Source: an uncultured Coriobacteriaceae bacterium | GTDB lineage: Bacteria; Actinomycetota; Coriobacteriia; Coriobacteriales; Atopobiaceae | Assembly (NCBI GenBank): GCA_902777325.1 | Contig: CACYTH010000020.1 | Span: 1-34,162 of the forward strand | DNA: 34,162 nt | Direction of reading: 5' to 3' | In this document: in pieces, positions 10,820 through 17,860 of the stretch | Position numbering within the stretch: the first letter of the stretch is position 1 | How the letters are laid out: the number at the start of each line of letters is the position of its first letter | Position numbers and translations under genes: made by a program | The notes under the pieces: generated by a model | Told to the model about the DNA's origin: nothing | The model's database searches: none | What the model saw: only the letters and a program-made list of their open reading frames with translations

Positions 10820-12133
10820 GTGCTAGATTGCTTGCTTTCACACATCAAATCCAACCGTAGCCGTTTGGTGATCGCGGCACTGGTGCTCGCCGCCCTTGTG
10901 GTGGCATTTGGCACCACGCCCCTTGCGTACGCCGACGAGGAAACGACCGAAACCGTCGCAGCCACAGAGACCAAGGCTGACGACAAGGACGCAACTGACG
11001 ACAAGAACAAGGATGCCAAGGCCGACGAGAAAAGCACGGACGCCAAGGCCGACGAGAAGAGCACGGTGGCCGAAGCCGAGGAGGCAGTTGCCGCGGCTGC
11101 CGAGGACCAGCAGGCGCCTGCGGCAAAGGCCAAGGAGGGTCCCAAGGGCTCCTCGCTCATGGGCAACGACCTCCTGTGGGCCGACAGGAAGATTGAGCTC
11201 ACCGAATACAAGGCCGCCAATGACGTCATTGGCGCTGGCGAGACCATCATCGTGAAGGACTCCAACGCGGCGGGCAGCTATCGCCTCTCGGGCCGCGTCA
11301 TCAAGCTGACCAACAGCAAGGCGGGCGAGGCCATCACGCTGGCTGGCCAGGAGCTCACCGTTGCCGACAGCACGGCCAATGCCATCGCCCTGGCCGGGCA
11401 GACGGCAAGCTTCTCGGGCGTCACCGGCGACCTGTGGATCTATGCGGACAAGGCGGTCATCGATGGTCTCGTGACTGGCGACGTCCACATCGCGGCGAAC
11501 TCGATCGAGATTGGTGAGAACGCTCAGATCGACGGTACGCTGAGTGGCAAGACTGATTCGCAGCCCAAGATCGCTGACGGTGCCGTAATCGCAGAGAACA
11601 AGCTGGAGATTGTCGAGACCCCAGACGAGCCGGCAGACTTCATGTCGGCCATCGACCCCATCTTCTTGGCAGTTAACGTCGCAAGCTGCCTGTTTATCGC
11701 CCTTCTGGCCGAGTGGGTTGCCAGCGATCACACCGCAGGGGCCGGCACCCTTCTCAAGAAGAGCGTAGGCGGCTACCTCGGCGCGGCCGTGCTTGGAACG
11801 ATTGTCGTTCTGCTTCTCATCGTCCTTCTGTGCGTGCCGATCGTGACCATCCCGGCCTCGCTTGCCGCACTTCTTGCGGTTTGCGCCATCGCGCTGGTGT
11901 CCAATGGCTTCACCGCGGCTGCCCTCGGGCGACTGATCTTCCCCAACATGGGGCGCTTCAAGTCCGCCATCCTGATGGGCATTCTGGTGGGGCTGCTCTG
12001 CGGCCTGCCGTACGTTGGCGCTCCGGTTCGTGGGCTGGCCTTCCTGTTCATGATGGGCTACGCGATTCGCTCCCTGCGCGTGGGAATGCTGCAGCGTCGC
12101 GAGGAGCGCAATCAGGAGGTCGTGCAGTTTTAA
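10820..12133 (+). CDS. Bactofilin-like (polymer-forming) exported domain fused to C-terminal membrane helices
   Basis: With GTG 10820 as start (GAGG 9 bases upstream), the protein has 437 residues. An N-terminal signal-peptide-like helix (SRLVIAALVLAALVVAFG, ending TTPLAYADEE) is followed by about 75 residues rich in Ala, Lys, Asp and Glu. Then comes a region of short repeated beta-strand units (SYRLSGRVIKLTNSKAGEAI, GDLWIYADKAVIDGLVTGDV) resembling the bactofilin right-handed beta-helix. The last 150 residues hold about four membrane helices, including PIVTIPASLAALLAVCAIAL and LPYVGAPVRGLAFLFMMGYA. This combination occurs in exported 'polymer-forming' membrane proteins; the beta-helix should lie outside the membrane, unlike cytoplasmic bactofilins. 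No enzyme motif is visible. It is followed by its own terminator and sits next to two stalk-protein genes, suggesting an envelope structural role. Confidence 0.75.
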   Translation: MLDCLLSHIKSNRSRLVIAALVLAALVVAFGTTPLAYADEETTETVAATETKADDKDATDDKNKDAKADEKSTDAKADEKSTVAEAEEAVAAAAEDQQAPAAKAKEGPKGSSLMGNDLLWADRKIELTEYKAANDVIGAGETIIVKDSNAAGSYRLSGRVIKLTNSKAGEAITLAGQELTVADSTANAIALAGQTASFSGVTGDLWIYADKAVIDGLVTGDVHIAANSIEIGENAQIDGTLSGKTDSQPKIADGAVIAENKLEIVETPDEPADFMSAIDPIFLAVNVASCLFIALLAEWVASDHTAGAGTLLKKSVGGYLGAAVLGTIVVLLLIVLLCVPIVTIPASLAALLAVCAIALVSNGFTAAALGRLIFPNMGRFKSAILMGILVGLLCGLPYVGAPVRGLAFLFMMGYAIRSLRVGMLQRREERNQEVVQF

Positions 12134-12168
12134 GAAGCTCTCAGAGTAAGACTTGGGCTTGAGACACA

Positions 12169-12206
12169 GGGTCGGCCGCGGGTTTTCTCGCGGTCGACCT
12201 TTTCAC
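12169..12206 (+). terminator. Rho-independent terminator after the bactofilin-like gene
   Basis: GGTCGGCCGCG (12170-12180) pairs with CGCGGTCGACC (12189-12199), 11 bp with one G-T pair and an 8-nt loop, followed by TTTT at 12200-12203. Confidence 0.9.
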
Positions 12207-12277
12207 GTTCTACCTGCGGAAACGTTGGCGTTCTTACACGGGTCCGCACTCCTTTTGGAAACTCTTATGGCGCGAGG

Positions 12278-12328
12278 AGAAAAAACCTCAACTTTTTTGA
12301 GACGGTTTGTGGCTGGCTCGGTACCAAT
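12278..12328 (+). promoter_or_regulatory. Promoter block of stalk gene 1, duplicated upstream of stalk gene 2
   Basis: A 27-base block at 12278-12304 (AGAAAAAAC..., ending TTTTTTGAGACG) recurs nearly unchanged at 14306-14333. It is followed in both copies by TACYAATAG, here TACCAAT at 12322-12328. TTGAGA (12297-12302) could be the -35, but spacing to TACCAA is 19, longer than standard. Conservation continues into GACAAG-GAGAGCGCA and the ribosome site AAGAGGAGAAAA. The next gene starts at 12369. Confidence 0.6.
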
Positions 12329-12368
12329 AGGTGACAAGAGAGAGCGCACAACCCAAGAGGAGAAAACA

Positions 12369-13451
12369 ATGAGCGCCAACAAGAACCTGCACACCAACCC
12401 CGAGACCAACCTCTACCAGCCCACCAACAACATCTACCGCGCCACCGGCAACGCCCGCGCCGCCAAGCGCTCGCCCCTCGTGCTGAGCGGGGCCGCGGCT
12501 GCCGTCGCCTCCATCGTGCTCGCCGGTTCCCTGATCCTCGGTGCCCCGGCCAAGACCCCGACCCCCCAGCCCGGCCAGGCTCCCGCCGCGGCCGTGACCG
12601 TTCTGGACAAGAAGGCTGACGAGGCCGCTCAGAAGACCGAGAAGGCTGCTGCCGACAAGAAGGCCGCCGAGGAGAAGAAGGCTGCCGAGAAGAAGGCGGA
12701 GGAGGCCAAGAAGGCCGAGGAGAAGAAGGCAGCTGAGAAGAAGGCGGAGGAGGCCAAGAAGGCCGAGGAGAAGAAGGCAGCCGAGAAGAAGGCCGCTGAA
12801 GAGAAGGCCGCCGCCGAGAAGAAGGCAGCCGAGAAGAAGGCCGCTGAAGAGAAGGCCGCTGCCGAGAAGAAGGCCGCCGAGAAGAAGGCCGCAGAGGCCA
12901 AGAAGGCCGAGGAGAAGAAGGCCGCTGAGAAGAAGGCAGCCGAGGCCAAGAAGGCCGCAGAGGCCAAGGCCCAGGCTGAGGCCGAGGCCCAGGCAAAGGC
13001 AGAGGCTGAGGCCAAGGCAGCCGCAGAGGCTGAGGCCAAGGCCCAGGCCGAGGCAGAGGCTCAAGCCGCCGCTGAGGCTGAGGCGCAGGCAAAGGCAGAG
13101 GCTGAGGCGCAGGCAAAGGCAGAGGCTGAGGCCAAGGCCGCCGCAGAGGCCGAGGCTGCCGCCAAGGCAGAGGCTGATGCCAAGGCAACCGACCTCCTCG
13201 CCAAGGCCACCAAGGACACCAAGCTCGAGGGCGTCAAGTATGACTCCATCGTCTCCAACGAGGGCAGCAAGTGGGTCATCTCCGCAACCACCCAGTCCGG
13301 CGAGAAGATCACGGTCACCATCGAGAACGACGAGATCGTCTCCGCCAAGGATTCCAACGGCAACGACATCGAGCTCACCGAGACCGAGACCACCGAGACC
13401 GAGACCACCGAGGCTGAGGTCACCGAGACCACCGAGGCTGACGCCGAGTAG
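12369..13451 (+). CDS. Membrane-anchored Ala/Lys/Glu-rich stalk protein 1 (TolA-like low-complexity)
   Basis: I do not recognise a named family. ATG 12369 follows AGAGGAG by 6 bases and gives 360 residues. Residues 1-35 are polar and basic; 36-59 form one membrane helix (LSGAAAAVASIVLAGSLILG), so the N-terminus is probably cytoplasmic and the rest outside. A Pro-rich hinge (PTPQPGQAP) follows. Residues 81-272 are built of Ala/Lys/Glu repeats: first Lys-rich (AEKKAAEE), then acidic with Gln (AEAEAQAKAE). Such sequence should form one long helix, about 29 nm if continuous (0.15 nm per residue). The last 88 residues are a small globular domain (LLAKATKDTKLEGVKYDSIV) plus a Thr/Glu tail. Gene 14396-15601 is a paralogue with the same layout and an 88-residue tail. 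A structural or spacer role across the cell wall is inferred. Confidence 0.8.
   Translation: MSANKNLHTNPETNLYQPTNNIYRATGNARAAKRSPLVLSGAAAAVASIVLAGSLILGAPAKTPTPQPGQAPAAAVTVLDKKADEAAQKTEKAAADKKAAEEKKAAEKKAEEAKKAEEKKAAEKKAEEAKKAEEKKAAEKKAAEEKAAAEKKAAEKKAAEEKAAAEKKAAEKKAAEAKKAEEKKAAEKKAAEAKKAAEAKAQAEAEAQAKAEAEAKAAAEAEAKAQAEAEAQAAAEAEAQAKAEAEAQAKAEAEAKAAAEAEAAAKAEADAKATDLLAKATKDTKLEGVKYDSIVSNEGSKWVISATTQSGEKITVTIENDEIVSAKDSNGNDIELTETETTETETTEAEVTETTEADAE
12609..13184 (+). repeat. Low-complexity coding repeat, Ala/Lys/Glu codons
   Basis: About 192 codons made mostly of GCC/GCT/GCA, AAG and GAG. Near-identical 48-base units are visible around 12664-12780 (AAGAAGGC and GAGGAGGCCAAGAAG recurring). 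The first part encodes Lys-rich units; from about 12970 the units become acidic and lose most Lys pairs. Copy number is likely to vary between strains through slippage. Confidence 0.85.
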
Positions 13452-13476
13452 CACAACCCAACATAACCTCCTCTTT

Positions 13477-13513
13477 ACGAGGGCCCTGTTGGCGCGGGGC
13501 CCTCGTTCTTTTC
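13477..13513 (+). terminator. Rho-independent terminator after stalk gene 1
   Basis: A perfect 10-bp stem ACGAGGGCCC (13477-13486) with GGGCCCTCGT (13497-13506), a 10-nt loop and then TCTTTTC. It lies 25 bases after the stop and faces the yitT pseudogene. Confidence 0.9.
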
Positions 13514-13543
13514 GGCGGCATTTGGGGCAATCCCTCGATGTCG

Positions 13544-14113
13544 CTAAAACTCGTTGTAACTTGCCTCGTGAATCTTTCCCACGATCACCGTGGCGCGCGG
13601 ATCGACTTCGGCCACGATGTGGCGCAGGTAGGCCATCTCCGGACGGGTGAGTACCACCATGAGCACAGGCCGTTCGATGCCAGTGTAGCCTCCACGCGCA
13701 AGCAGCTCGGTGCAGCCCCGTCCCAGGCCGAGACCGCAGACGGCTCAGCCCCAGAGTGCGCACAGAAGCAGGTCGCCGTTGCCCAGTACAGGAAGCGATC
13801 CCGCCAACAGGTCGGTTGCCAGGGCGGATGCCACCATGCCGATGATTGACCGTGCGGCGTAACGGAGTCCGCCCTCACGTATGACCGCCACCATGAGCAA
13901 GGCGTTCAGAGCCAGCACTTACATGCCTATCGGCAACACGGGAAGTCAGCTGCGCCGACAGAGCTCCGCTGCGATAGTGGCCAGTCCCGTCGCACCTCCT
14001 GCAGCGAGGCCGTTGGGAATCTCAAAACAGTTGAGGCCAACGGCAAAGATGATCGATCCAACGATGATGGTTATCGCATCGCGCGAGAAGCCCCTATCGA
14101 TAAAGCTGCCCAT
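13544..14113 (-). pseudogene. Decayed yitT-like membrane protein gene (DUF161/DUF2179)
   Basis: Reading the minus strand from ATG 14113 gives a continuous YitT-like translation broken by in-frame stops at 13948-13946 (TGA), 13921-13919 (TAA) and 13747-13745 (TGA). The reading frame itself is kept to TAG 13546-13544. Before the first stop: SIIFAVGLNCFEIPNGLAAG, the conserved first YitT helix and loop. After the third stop: AVCGLGLG-like residues run straight into GYTGIERPVLMVVLTRPEMA and VDPRATVIVGKIHEA, the C-terminal DUF2179 domain. The expected middle helices, roughly 100 residues, are missing, so an internal in-frame deletion accompanies the stops. Intact YitT proteins are about 280-300 residues. 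A GGAGGTG ribosome site and a good promoter remain, so decay looks recent. It lies between the two stalk genes on the opposite strand. Confidence 0.85.
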
Positions 14114-14196
14114 GCTCTCACCTCCGGCGGTGCGCGTGCCCGTGTTTCAGATACAAGAGTGATGCATGGTGGCAGTACGTGCCAGTTGAATGGGGT

Positions 14197-14225
14197 TTTA
14201 TAGCCTCATGTTGTGCAGGCGTCAT
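14197..14225 (-). promoter_or_regulatory. Residual promoter of the yitT pseudogene
   Basis: On the minus strand ATGACG (14225-14220) and TATAAA (14202-14197) are exactly 17 bases apart, one of the best sigma-70-type matches in the window. The predicted leader is about 75 bases long and ends in GGAGGTGAGAGC before the ATG at 14113. Confidence 0.6.
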
Positions 14226-14305
14226 GACGGAAGCCAGGGGACAGCCTGTTGACCAGCGCTTTAGCTGTATCGCGGAGAGCGACAGAAGAAGAATCCGTTT
14301 TTGTC

Positions 14306-14358
14306 AGAAAAAAGTCCCAACTATTTTGAGACGAACGGCGGGGTGCCTTCGTACTAAT
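14306..14358 (+). promoter_or_regulatory. Promoter block of stalk gene 2 (copy of the block at 12278)
   Basis: A 28-base block at 14306-14333 (AGAAAAAAG..., ending ATTTTGAGACG) and TACTAAT at 14352-14358 match the block upstream of stalk gene 1. Spacing between TTGAGA and TACTAA is 20, against 19 in the other copy. The ribosome site AGAGGAGAAAA follows. Confidence 0.6.
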
Positions 14359-14395
14359 AGACGACAAGCGAGAGCGCAACCAAGAGGAGAAAACG

Positions 14396-15601
14396 ATGAG
14401 CGCCAAGCACCTGAACACGAACCCCGTCACCAACCTCTACGAGACCACCCCCAACACCAACACCGTCGACAGCATGTACCCCCGCAGCGGCAGCGCCCGC
14501 GCCGCCAAGCGCACGCCCCTCGTGCTGAGCGGCGCCGCGGCGGCCATCGCCTCGATCGTGCTCGCCGGCTCCCTGATCCTGGGCGCCCCGGCCAAGGCCC
14601 CGGCCCCGCAGCCCGGGCAGGAGCCCGCCGCAATCGCCGCCGTCGCGGATACCGCCGACAAGGCCGACACCGCCGCGAAGAAGGCCGAGGAGGCCAAGAA
14701 GGCCGCCGAGAAGGAGGCCGCCGAGGCCAAGAGGTCCGCCGAGGAGGCCAAGCGGGCCGCCGAGAAGGCCGCGGCCGAGAAGCAGGCCGCCGAGAAGAAG
14801 GCCCAGGAGAAGGCAGCCGCCGAGAAGAAGGCGGCCGAGAAGAAGGCCGAGGAGGCCAAGAAGGCTGAGGAGAAGAAGGCAGCGGAGAAGAAGGCTGAGG
14901 AGAAGAAGGCGGCCGAGAAGAAGGCCGCGGAGAAGAAGGCCGAGGAGGCCAAGAAGGCCGCCGAGAAGAAGGCCCAGGAGAAGGCTGCAGCCGAGAAGAA
15001 GGCGGCCGAGAAGAAGGCAGCGGAGAAGAAGGCAGCGGAGAAGAAGGCAGCGGAGAAGAAGGCCGCCGAGAAGAAGGCCGCCGAGAAGAAGGCGGCCGAG
15101 AAGAAGTCCGCAGCGGAGAAGAAGGCCCAGGCAGAGGCCGAGGCCCTGGCCAAGGCGGAGGCCGAGGCGAAGGCCAAGGCAGAGGCGGAGGCCCAGGCGA
15201 AGGCCGAGGCGGAGGCCCAGGCGAAGGCAGAGGCCGAGGCTGCCGCCCAGGCCGAGGCTGAGGCCAAGGCACAGGCCGAGGCTGCCGCCCAGGCCGAGGC
15301 GGAGGCCAAGGCACAGGCCGAGCTCGACGAGAAGGCCGCCGGCCTCCTCGCCAAGGCCACCGAGGGCACCGAGCTCGAGGGCATCCAGTACGCCGGCATC
15401 GTCTCCCAGGACGGCGGCACCTACGTGGTCCTCGCCACTACCGCCGATGGCCAGAACCTCAACATCACCATCGTGGTCGAGGAGCAGGTGCAGGTCGTCT
15501 CCGTCGAGGCCGCTACGGACGAGGCCGAGGCCGCCGAGAACGAGGGCGTCGGGCAGGACGGAATCGAGTACGACGAGGTCGAGAACGTCATCTCCGAGTA
15601 A
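14396..15601 (+). CDS. Membrane-anchored Ala/Lys/Glu-rich stalk protein 2, paralogue of stalk protein 1
   Basis: This 401-residue protein repeats the plan of the gene at 12369: a polar basic N-terminus, a membrane helix at about 41-64 (LSGAAAAIASIVLAGSLILG), a Pro hinge (APAPQPGQEP), a helix-forming Ala/Lys/Glu region at residues 89-313, and an 88-residue C-terminal domain (LLAKATEGTELEGIQYAGIV, then TTADGQNLNITIV). The first part of the repeat is Lys-rich (AEKKAAEKKAAEKK), the second acidic (AEAEAKAQAE). Fully helical, it would reach about 34 nm. The N-terminal region through the membrane helix is nearly identical to that of stalk protein 1 in both protein and DNA, so the pair arose by recent duplication or is kept alike by conversion, while the tails have diverged. 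The tail ends in acidic residues (DEVENVISE). Function unknown; a wall-spanning linker is inferred. Confidence 0.8.
   Translation: MSAKHLNTNPVTNLYETTPNTNTVDSMYPRSGSARAAKRTPLVLSGAAAAIASIVLAGSLILGAPAKAPAPQPGQEPAAIAAVADTADKADTAAKKAEEAKKAAEKEAAEAKRSAEEAKRAAEKAAAEKQAAEKKAQEKAAAEKKAAEKKAEEAKKAEEKKAAEKKAEEKKAAEKKAAEKKAEEAKKAAEKKAQEKAAAEKKAAEKKAAEKKAAEKKAAEKKAAEKKAAEKKAAEKKSAAEKKAQAEAEALAKAEAEAKAKAEAEAQAKAEAEAQAKAEAEAAAQAEAEAKAQAEAAAQAEAEAKAQAELDEKAAGLLAKATEGTELEGIQYAGIVSQDGGTYVVLATTADGQNLNITIVVEEQVQVVSVEAATDEAEAAENEGVGQDGIEYDEVENVISE
14660..15334 (+). repeat. Low-complexity coding repeat, Ala/Lys/Glu codons, second copy
   Basis: About 225 codons of GCC/GCG/GCA, AAG and GAG. Several perfect 12-15 base units occur in a row near 15000-15110 (GCAGCGGAGAAGAAG). 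A switch to acidic Ala/Glu/Gln units occurs near 15120, mirroring the two-block layout of the first copy. Confidence 0.85.
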
Positions 15602-15627
15602 CACGAAATCAAGAAGCTCTCCCGGAG

Positions 15628-15660
15628 CGGGGTTCCACAAGGGTGGAACCCCGTTTTCTT
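15628..15660 (+). terminator. Rho-independent terminator after stalk gene 2
   Basis: A perfect 11-bp stem CGGGGTTCCAC (15628-15638) with GTGGAACCCCG (15643-15653), a 4-nt loop and TTTTCTT. It starts 26 bases after the stop. Confidence 0.95.
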
Positions 15661-15763
15661 ATGCAAGCTCGTTCTTTGCCATGCCCTTGGACATACGGAC
15701 ATGGCTTTCGCTTCACCTCACAGTAGAATGTGACCTGTATAGCGGCACATCAGGGAGCAAGCA

Positions 15764-16213
15764 ATGCAAATCACGCGTGTATCAGAGGCAGAGAAGTTGC
15801 AATACCGCGAGCTGCTCCTGCTTGCCGATGAGCAGTGGAGTCTCGTCGAGCGCTATCTCTCGCGTGGCGAGATGTGGGTTCTCGTGGATGGCGGATCGGT
15901 ATGCGCCGAGTGTGTGGTAACCGACGAGGGCAACGGCGTGTGTGAGGTCAAGAACCTTGCCGTTGTGCCGTCTGCCCAGCGTAGGGGCTATGGACAGGCC
16001 ATGATTGAGCATGTCAAGCGCATCTATGCCCCACGTTACTCGCGCCTGCGCATTTGCACGGGCGACAGCCCTCTGACGGTGCCGTTCTACGAGAGCTGCG
16101 GCCTCTCCATCGTGCGTCGCGATCAGGGCTACTTCGTACGCGCCTACGATCATCCAATATTCGAAGCCGGCAAACAGCTGACAGACCTCGTCGAGCTCGA
16201 GTGTCCCCTATAG
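15764..16213 (+). CDS. GNAT-family N-acetyltransferase
   Basis: A 149-residue single-domain acetyltransferase. The acetyl-CoA loop is clear in KNLAVVPSAQRRGYGQAMIE (R/Q-x-x-G-x-G/A), followed by the C-terminal half TGDSPLTVPFYESCGLSIVR, where the Tyr in FYESCGL is at the usual position of the general acid. The acceptor substrate cannot be deduced. ATG 15764 follows AGGGAG at a spacing of 6. It is a single gene between the stalk terminator and a bidirectional terminator shared with the deiminase-like gene. It is not closely related to the RimL-like protein at 4856-5470. Confidence 0.85.
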   Translation: MQITRVSEAEKLQYRELLLLADEQWSLVERYLSRGEMWVLVDGGSVCAECVVTDEGNGVCEVKNLAVVPSAQRRGYGQAMIEHVKRIYAPRYSRLRICTGDSPLTVPFYESCGLSIVRRDQGYFVRAYDHPIFEAGKQLTDLVELECPL

Positions 16214-16244
16214 CCACGTCCGGATGCCTCATCGGCAGTAAAGA

Positions 16245-16276
16245 ACGGAGCCACCGTCCTTGGGCGATGGCTCCGT
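16245..16276. terminator. Shared terminator between convergent acetyltransferase and deiminase-like genes
   Basis: A 9-bp stem ACGGAGCCA (16245-16253) with TGGCTCCGT (16268-16276) closes a 14-nt loop. The T-rich tail is better on the minus strand (TCTTTACT), so it chiefly ends the deiminase-like transcript, but it can also serve the plus-strand gene. Confidence 0.75.
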
Positions 16277-16300
16277 CGTTCTGGCTATTTCGGCAAGCGC

Positions 16301-17509
16301 CTAGTCGTCTGCGCGATCGATCGGCAGGCACATGCAACGGCAGCCGCCGCGGCCGCGGGAGAGCTCGGGTGCGGCAAAGGCGTGAACCTTGAGGCCTGCC
16401 TTCTCCAGCAGGCCCAGGGTGACCTCCGCGCGCACGAAGCCGATGACCTCGCCCGGGGCGATGGCCAGCACGTTGGAGCCCATGTTCCAGGTCTCCCAAG
16501 CGCTTGCGATGGGGTCGTCGCCACCGCAGGGGATGAGGTTGACCCAATCGGTGTCCAGCGCCTCGCACAGAGCCTTGCGCCAGTCGTCGCTCACGAAAGT
16601 GGCCTGCGGCTGCTCGTAGTCGCTCCAGCTCAGCTTGTACACGGGGACGTTGCCCGACAGCAGCGGGTTGTAGATGAAGGTGTCGTGGTCGACCATGGAG
16701 AGCATGTCGTCCAGGTACATGTTCTGGCGGTTCTGCTCGAGGTCAAAGACGTACACGGACTTGAAGCCGTGCTTGAACAGCTCCTCGGCGACGATCTCGA
16801 TGGCCTGCGGCTCGGTGCGCTGGCTGGAACCGATGCAGACGGTGTCCTTGTTCAGCACCATGAAGTTGCCGCCCTCAAGCACGTAGTTGTACTTGTCGGG
16901 ATACAGGTTGTCGATGATCTTGCCCTTGTAGGCGGGAGCGGTCTGGACGATGTACTTCATCATGAGCGGCTCGCGCTTGCGGGCGGCCATGCGCATGCGG
17001 GAGAGGATGTAGGAGTCGCCCACGTTGATGGAGCTGTCGCGGGTGAAGTGGGTGTTGGTCAGCGGCTTGACGAGGAAGAGGTCCTGCTTGGCTACGAGGC
17101 CTGCCAGGGTGGTCACGTCGCTGATGGCGGGGTTATCGCCACGGATGCCACAGTAGACGGTCTCGACAAAGTCCTCGAGGTCGAGCGAGTTGTAGTAGGA
17201 ATGCACGGAGTTGGCCAGGCCCTCGGAGGGCAACTCGGAGGCGGCGACAAACTCACGCGTGAAGTTGGAGCGCATCCAGTCGTCCTTCATGGCCTCCTTG
17301 AAGAGGTCGCGCATGTCCAGGACCTCGATGCCCTTATCGCGCAGGATGTTGGTAAACACGTCATGCTCGGCTTGGGTAGAGGGCAGGAAGGGGGTGTCCT
17401 CAAAGAGCATCTCCTCGAGCATGGAGGGATGAATCTGCTTCAGCTCGTTACCGGGACGGTGGACCATAACGGTTTTGAGCGTACCGATCTCAGAATATAC
17501 GTGAATCAT
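16301..17509 (-). CDS. Arginine deiminase homologue with altered catalytic site
   Basis: Arginine deiminase hydrolyses arginine to citrulline and ammonia. The 402-residue length and N-terminus (IHVYSEIGTLKTVMVHRPG) are typical, as are FTRD (155-158), EGG (212-214), the SQRTEPQAIE block and a C-terminal GRGGCRCM containing the nucleophile, Cys392. Two active-site positions differ by alignment to the known enzyme motif. The block MHLD becomes MYLD (264-267), so the catalytic His is Tyr265, codon TAC. EGGD becomes EGGN, so a substrate-binding Asp is Asn215. The ATG at 17509 has GGAAAGGAA upstream. No arcB, arcC or antiporter gene lies nearby, so it is not in a standard arginine-deiminase operon. 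It may be an inactive homologue, or one with changed chemistry. Family membership is certain; activity is doubtful, so I give no symbol. Confidence 0.85.
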   Translation of the reverse strand: MIHVYSEIGTLKTVMVHRPGNELKQIHPSMLEEMLFEDTPFLPSTQAEHDVFTNILRDKGIEVLDMRDLFKEAMKDDWMRSNFTREFVAASELPSEGLANSVHSYYNSLDLEDFVETVYCGIRGDNPAISDVTTLAGLVAKQDLFLVKPLTNTHFTRDSSINVGDSYILSRMRMAARKREPLMMKYIVQTAPAYKGKIIDNLYPDKYNYVLEGGNFMVLNKDTVCIGSSQRTEPQAIEIVAEELFKHGFKSVYVFDLEQNRQNMYLDDMLSMVDHDTFIYNPLLSGNVPVYKLSWSDYEQPQATFVSDDWRKALCEALDTDWVNLIPCGGDDPIASAWETWNMGSNVLAIAPGEVIGFVRAEVTLGLLEKAGLKVHAFAAPELSRGRGGCRCMCLPIDRADD

Positions 17510-17538
17510 GAATAGGTTCCTTTCCTGTAAACATGACT

Positions 17539-17566
17539 GTTTCTAAACGGTTAAACGCCTAGTCAA
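17539..17566 (-). promoter_or_regulatory. Candidate promoter/operator of the deiminase-like gene
   Basis: On the minus strand TTGACT (17566-17561) is a good -35. The -10 is unclear: TAGAAA lies only 15 bases downstream. A palindrome GTTTCTAAAC (17539-17548) and an adjacent GTTTAAC half-site overlap the -10 zone and could bind a repressor or activator. Confidence 0.35.
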
Positions 17567-17860
17567 ATCATCTAACACAATGAAAGAGAAATCCAATAAA
17601 GGGACTCGGATATTCGCCAAACGGGGCACTTCATATGCCCTGGGCTAAGTTGGGCCGAGAGCAGCAAAATGACATCAGACAACCGCAAAATGATGCCAAA
17701 GGCCAAGCCCGTTCTGGCTCCTCGCTGTGGGGCTTTGTGCGCAAGCTGTGCGACACGGCTCACGCAATTGCGCCAACTGATTAGAAACCCCGCTCGCGGT
17801 GGTATCTTAATAAGGCTGAACATCCACGGCCGCCACTGCGGCATCAATCAAGGAGCACTC
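17567..17860. other. Intergenic region between divergent deiminase-like and prfA genes
   Basis: Together with the promoter above this gap is 351 bases. I see no convincing gene: the open frames here lack ribosome sites and overlap both promoter zones. A TATCTT near 17801-17806 could be the prfA -10, with no clear -35. AAGCCC at about 17704 and GGGCTT at about 17729 could form a weak stem. Confidence 0.4.

Noticed and set aside
12288..13763. Long antisense frames opposite the stalk genes (Leu/Gly-rich or Pro/Arg/Ser-rich)
   Set aside because: They only mirror the GCC-AAG-GAG repeat in other frames; no plausible protein features.
13538..13849. Plus-strand frame of 103 codons between the stalk genes
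   Set aside because: It is antisense to the recognisable yitT remnant, which explains the region better.
12609..15334. Repeats considered as a CRISPR array or non-coding satellite
   Set aside because: Units are codon-sized, in frame with a good start and a membrane helix, and there are no unique spacers of constant length.
17572..17847. A 91-codon minus-strand frame upstream of the deiminase-like gene
   Set aside because: It covers both promoter zones, lacks a ribosome site and its sequence is not protein-like.
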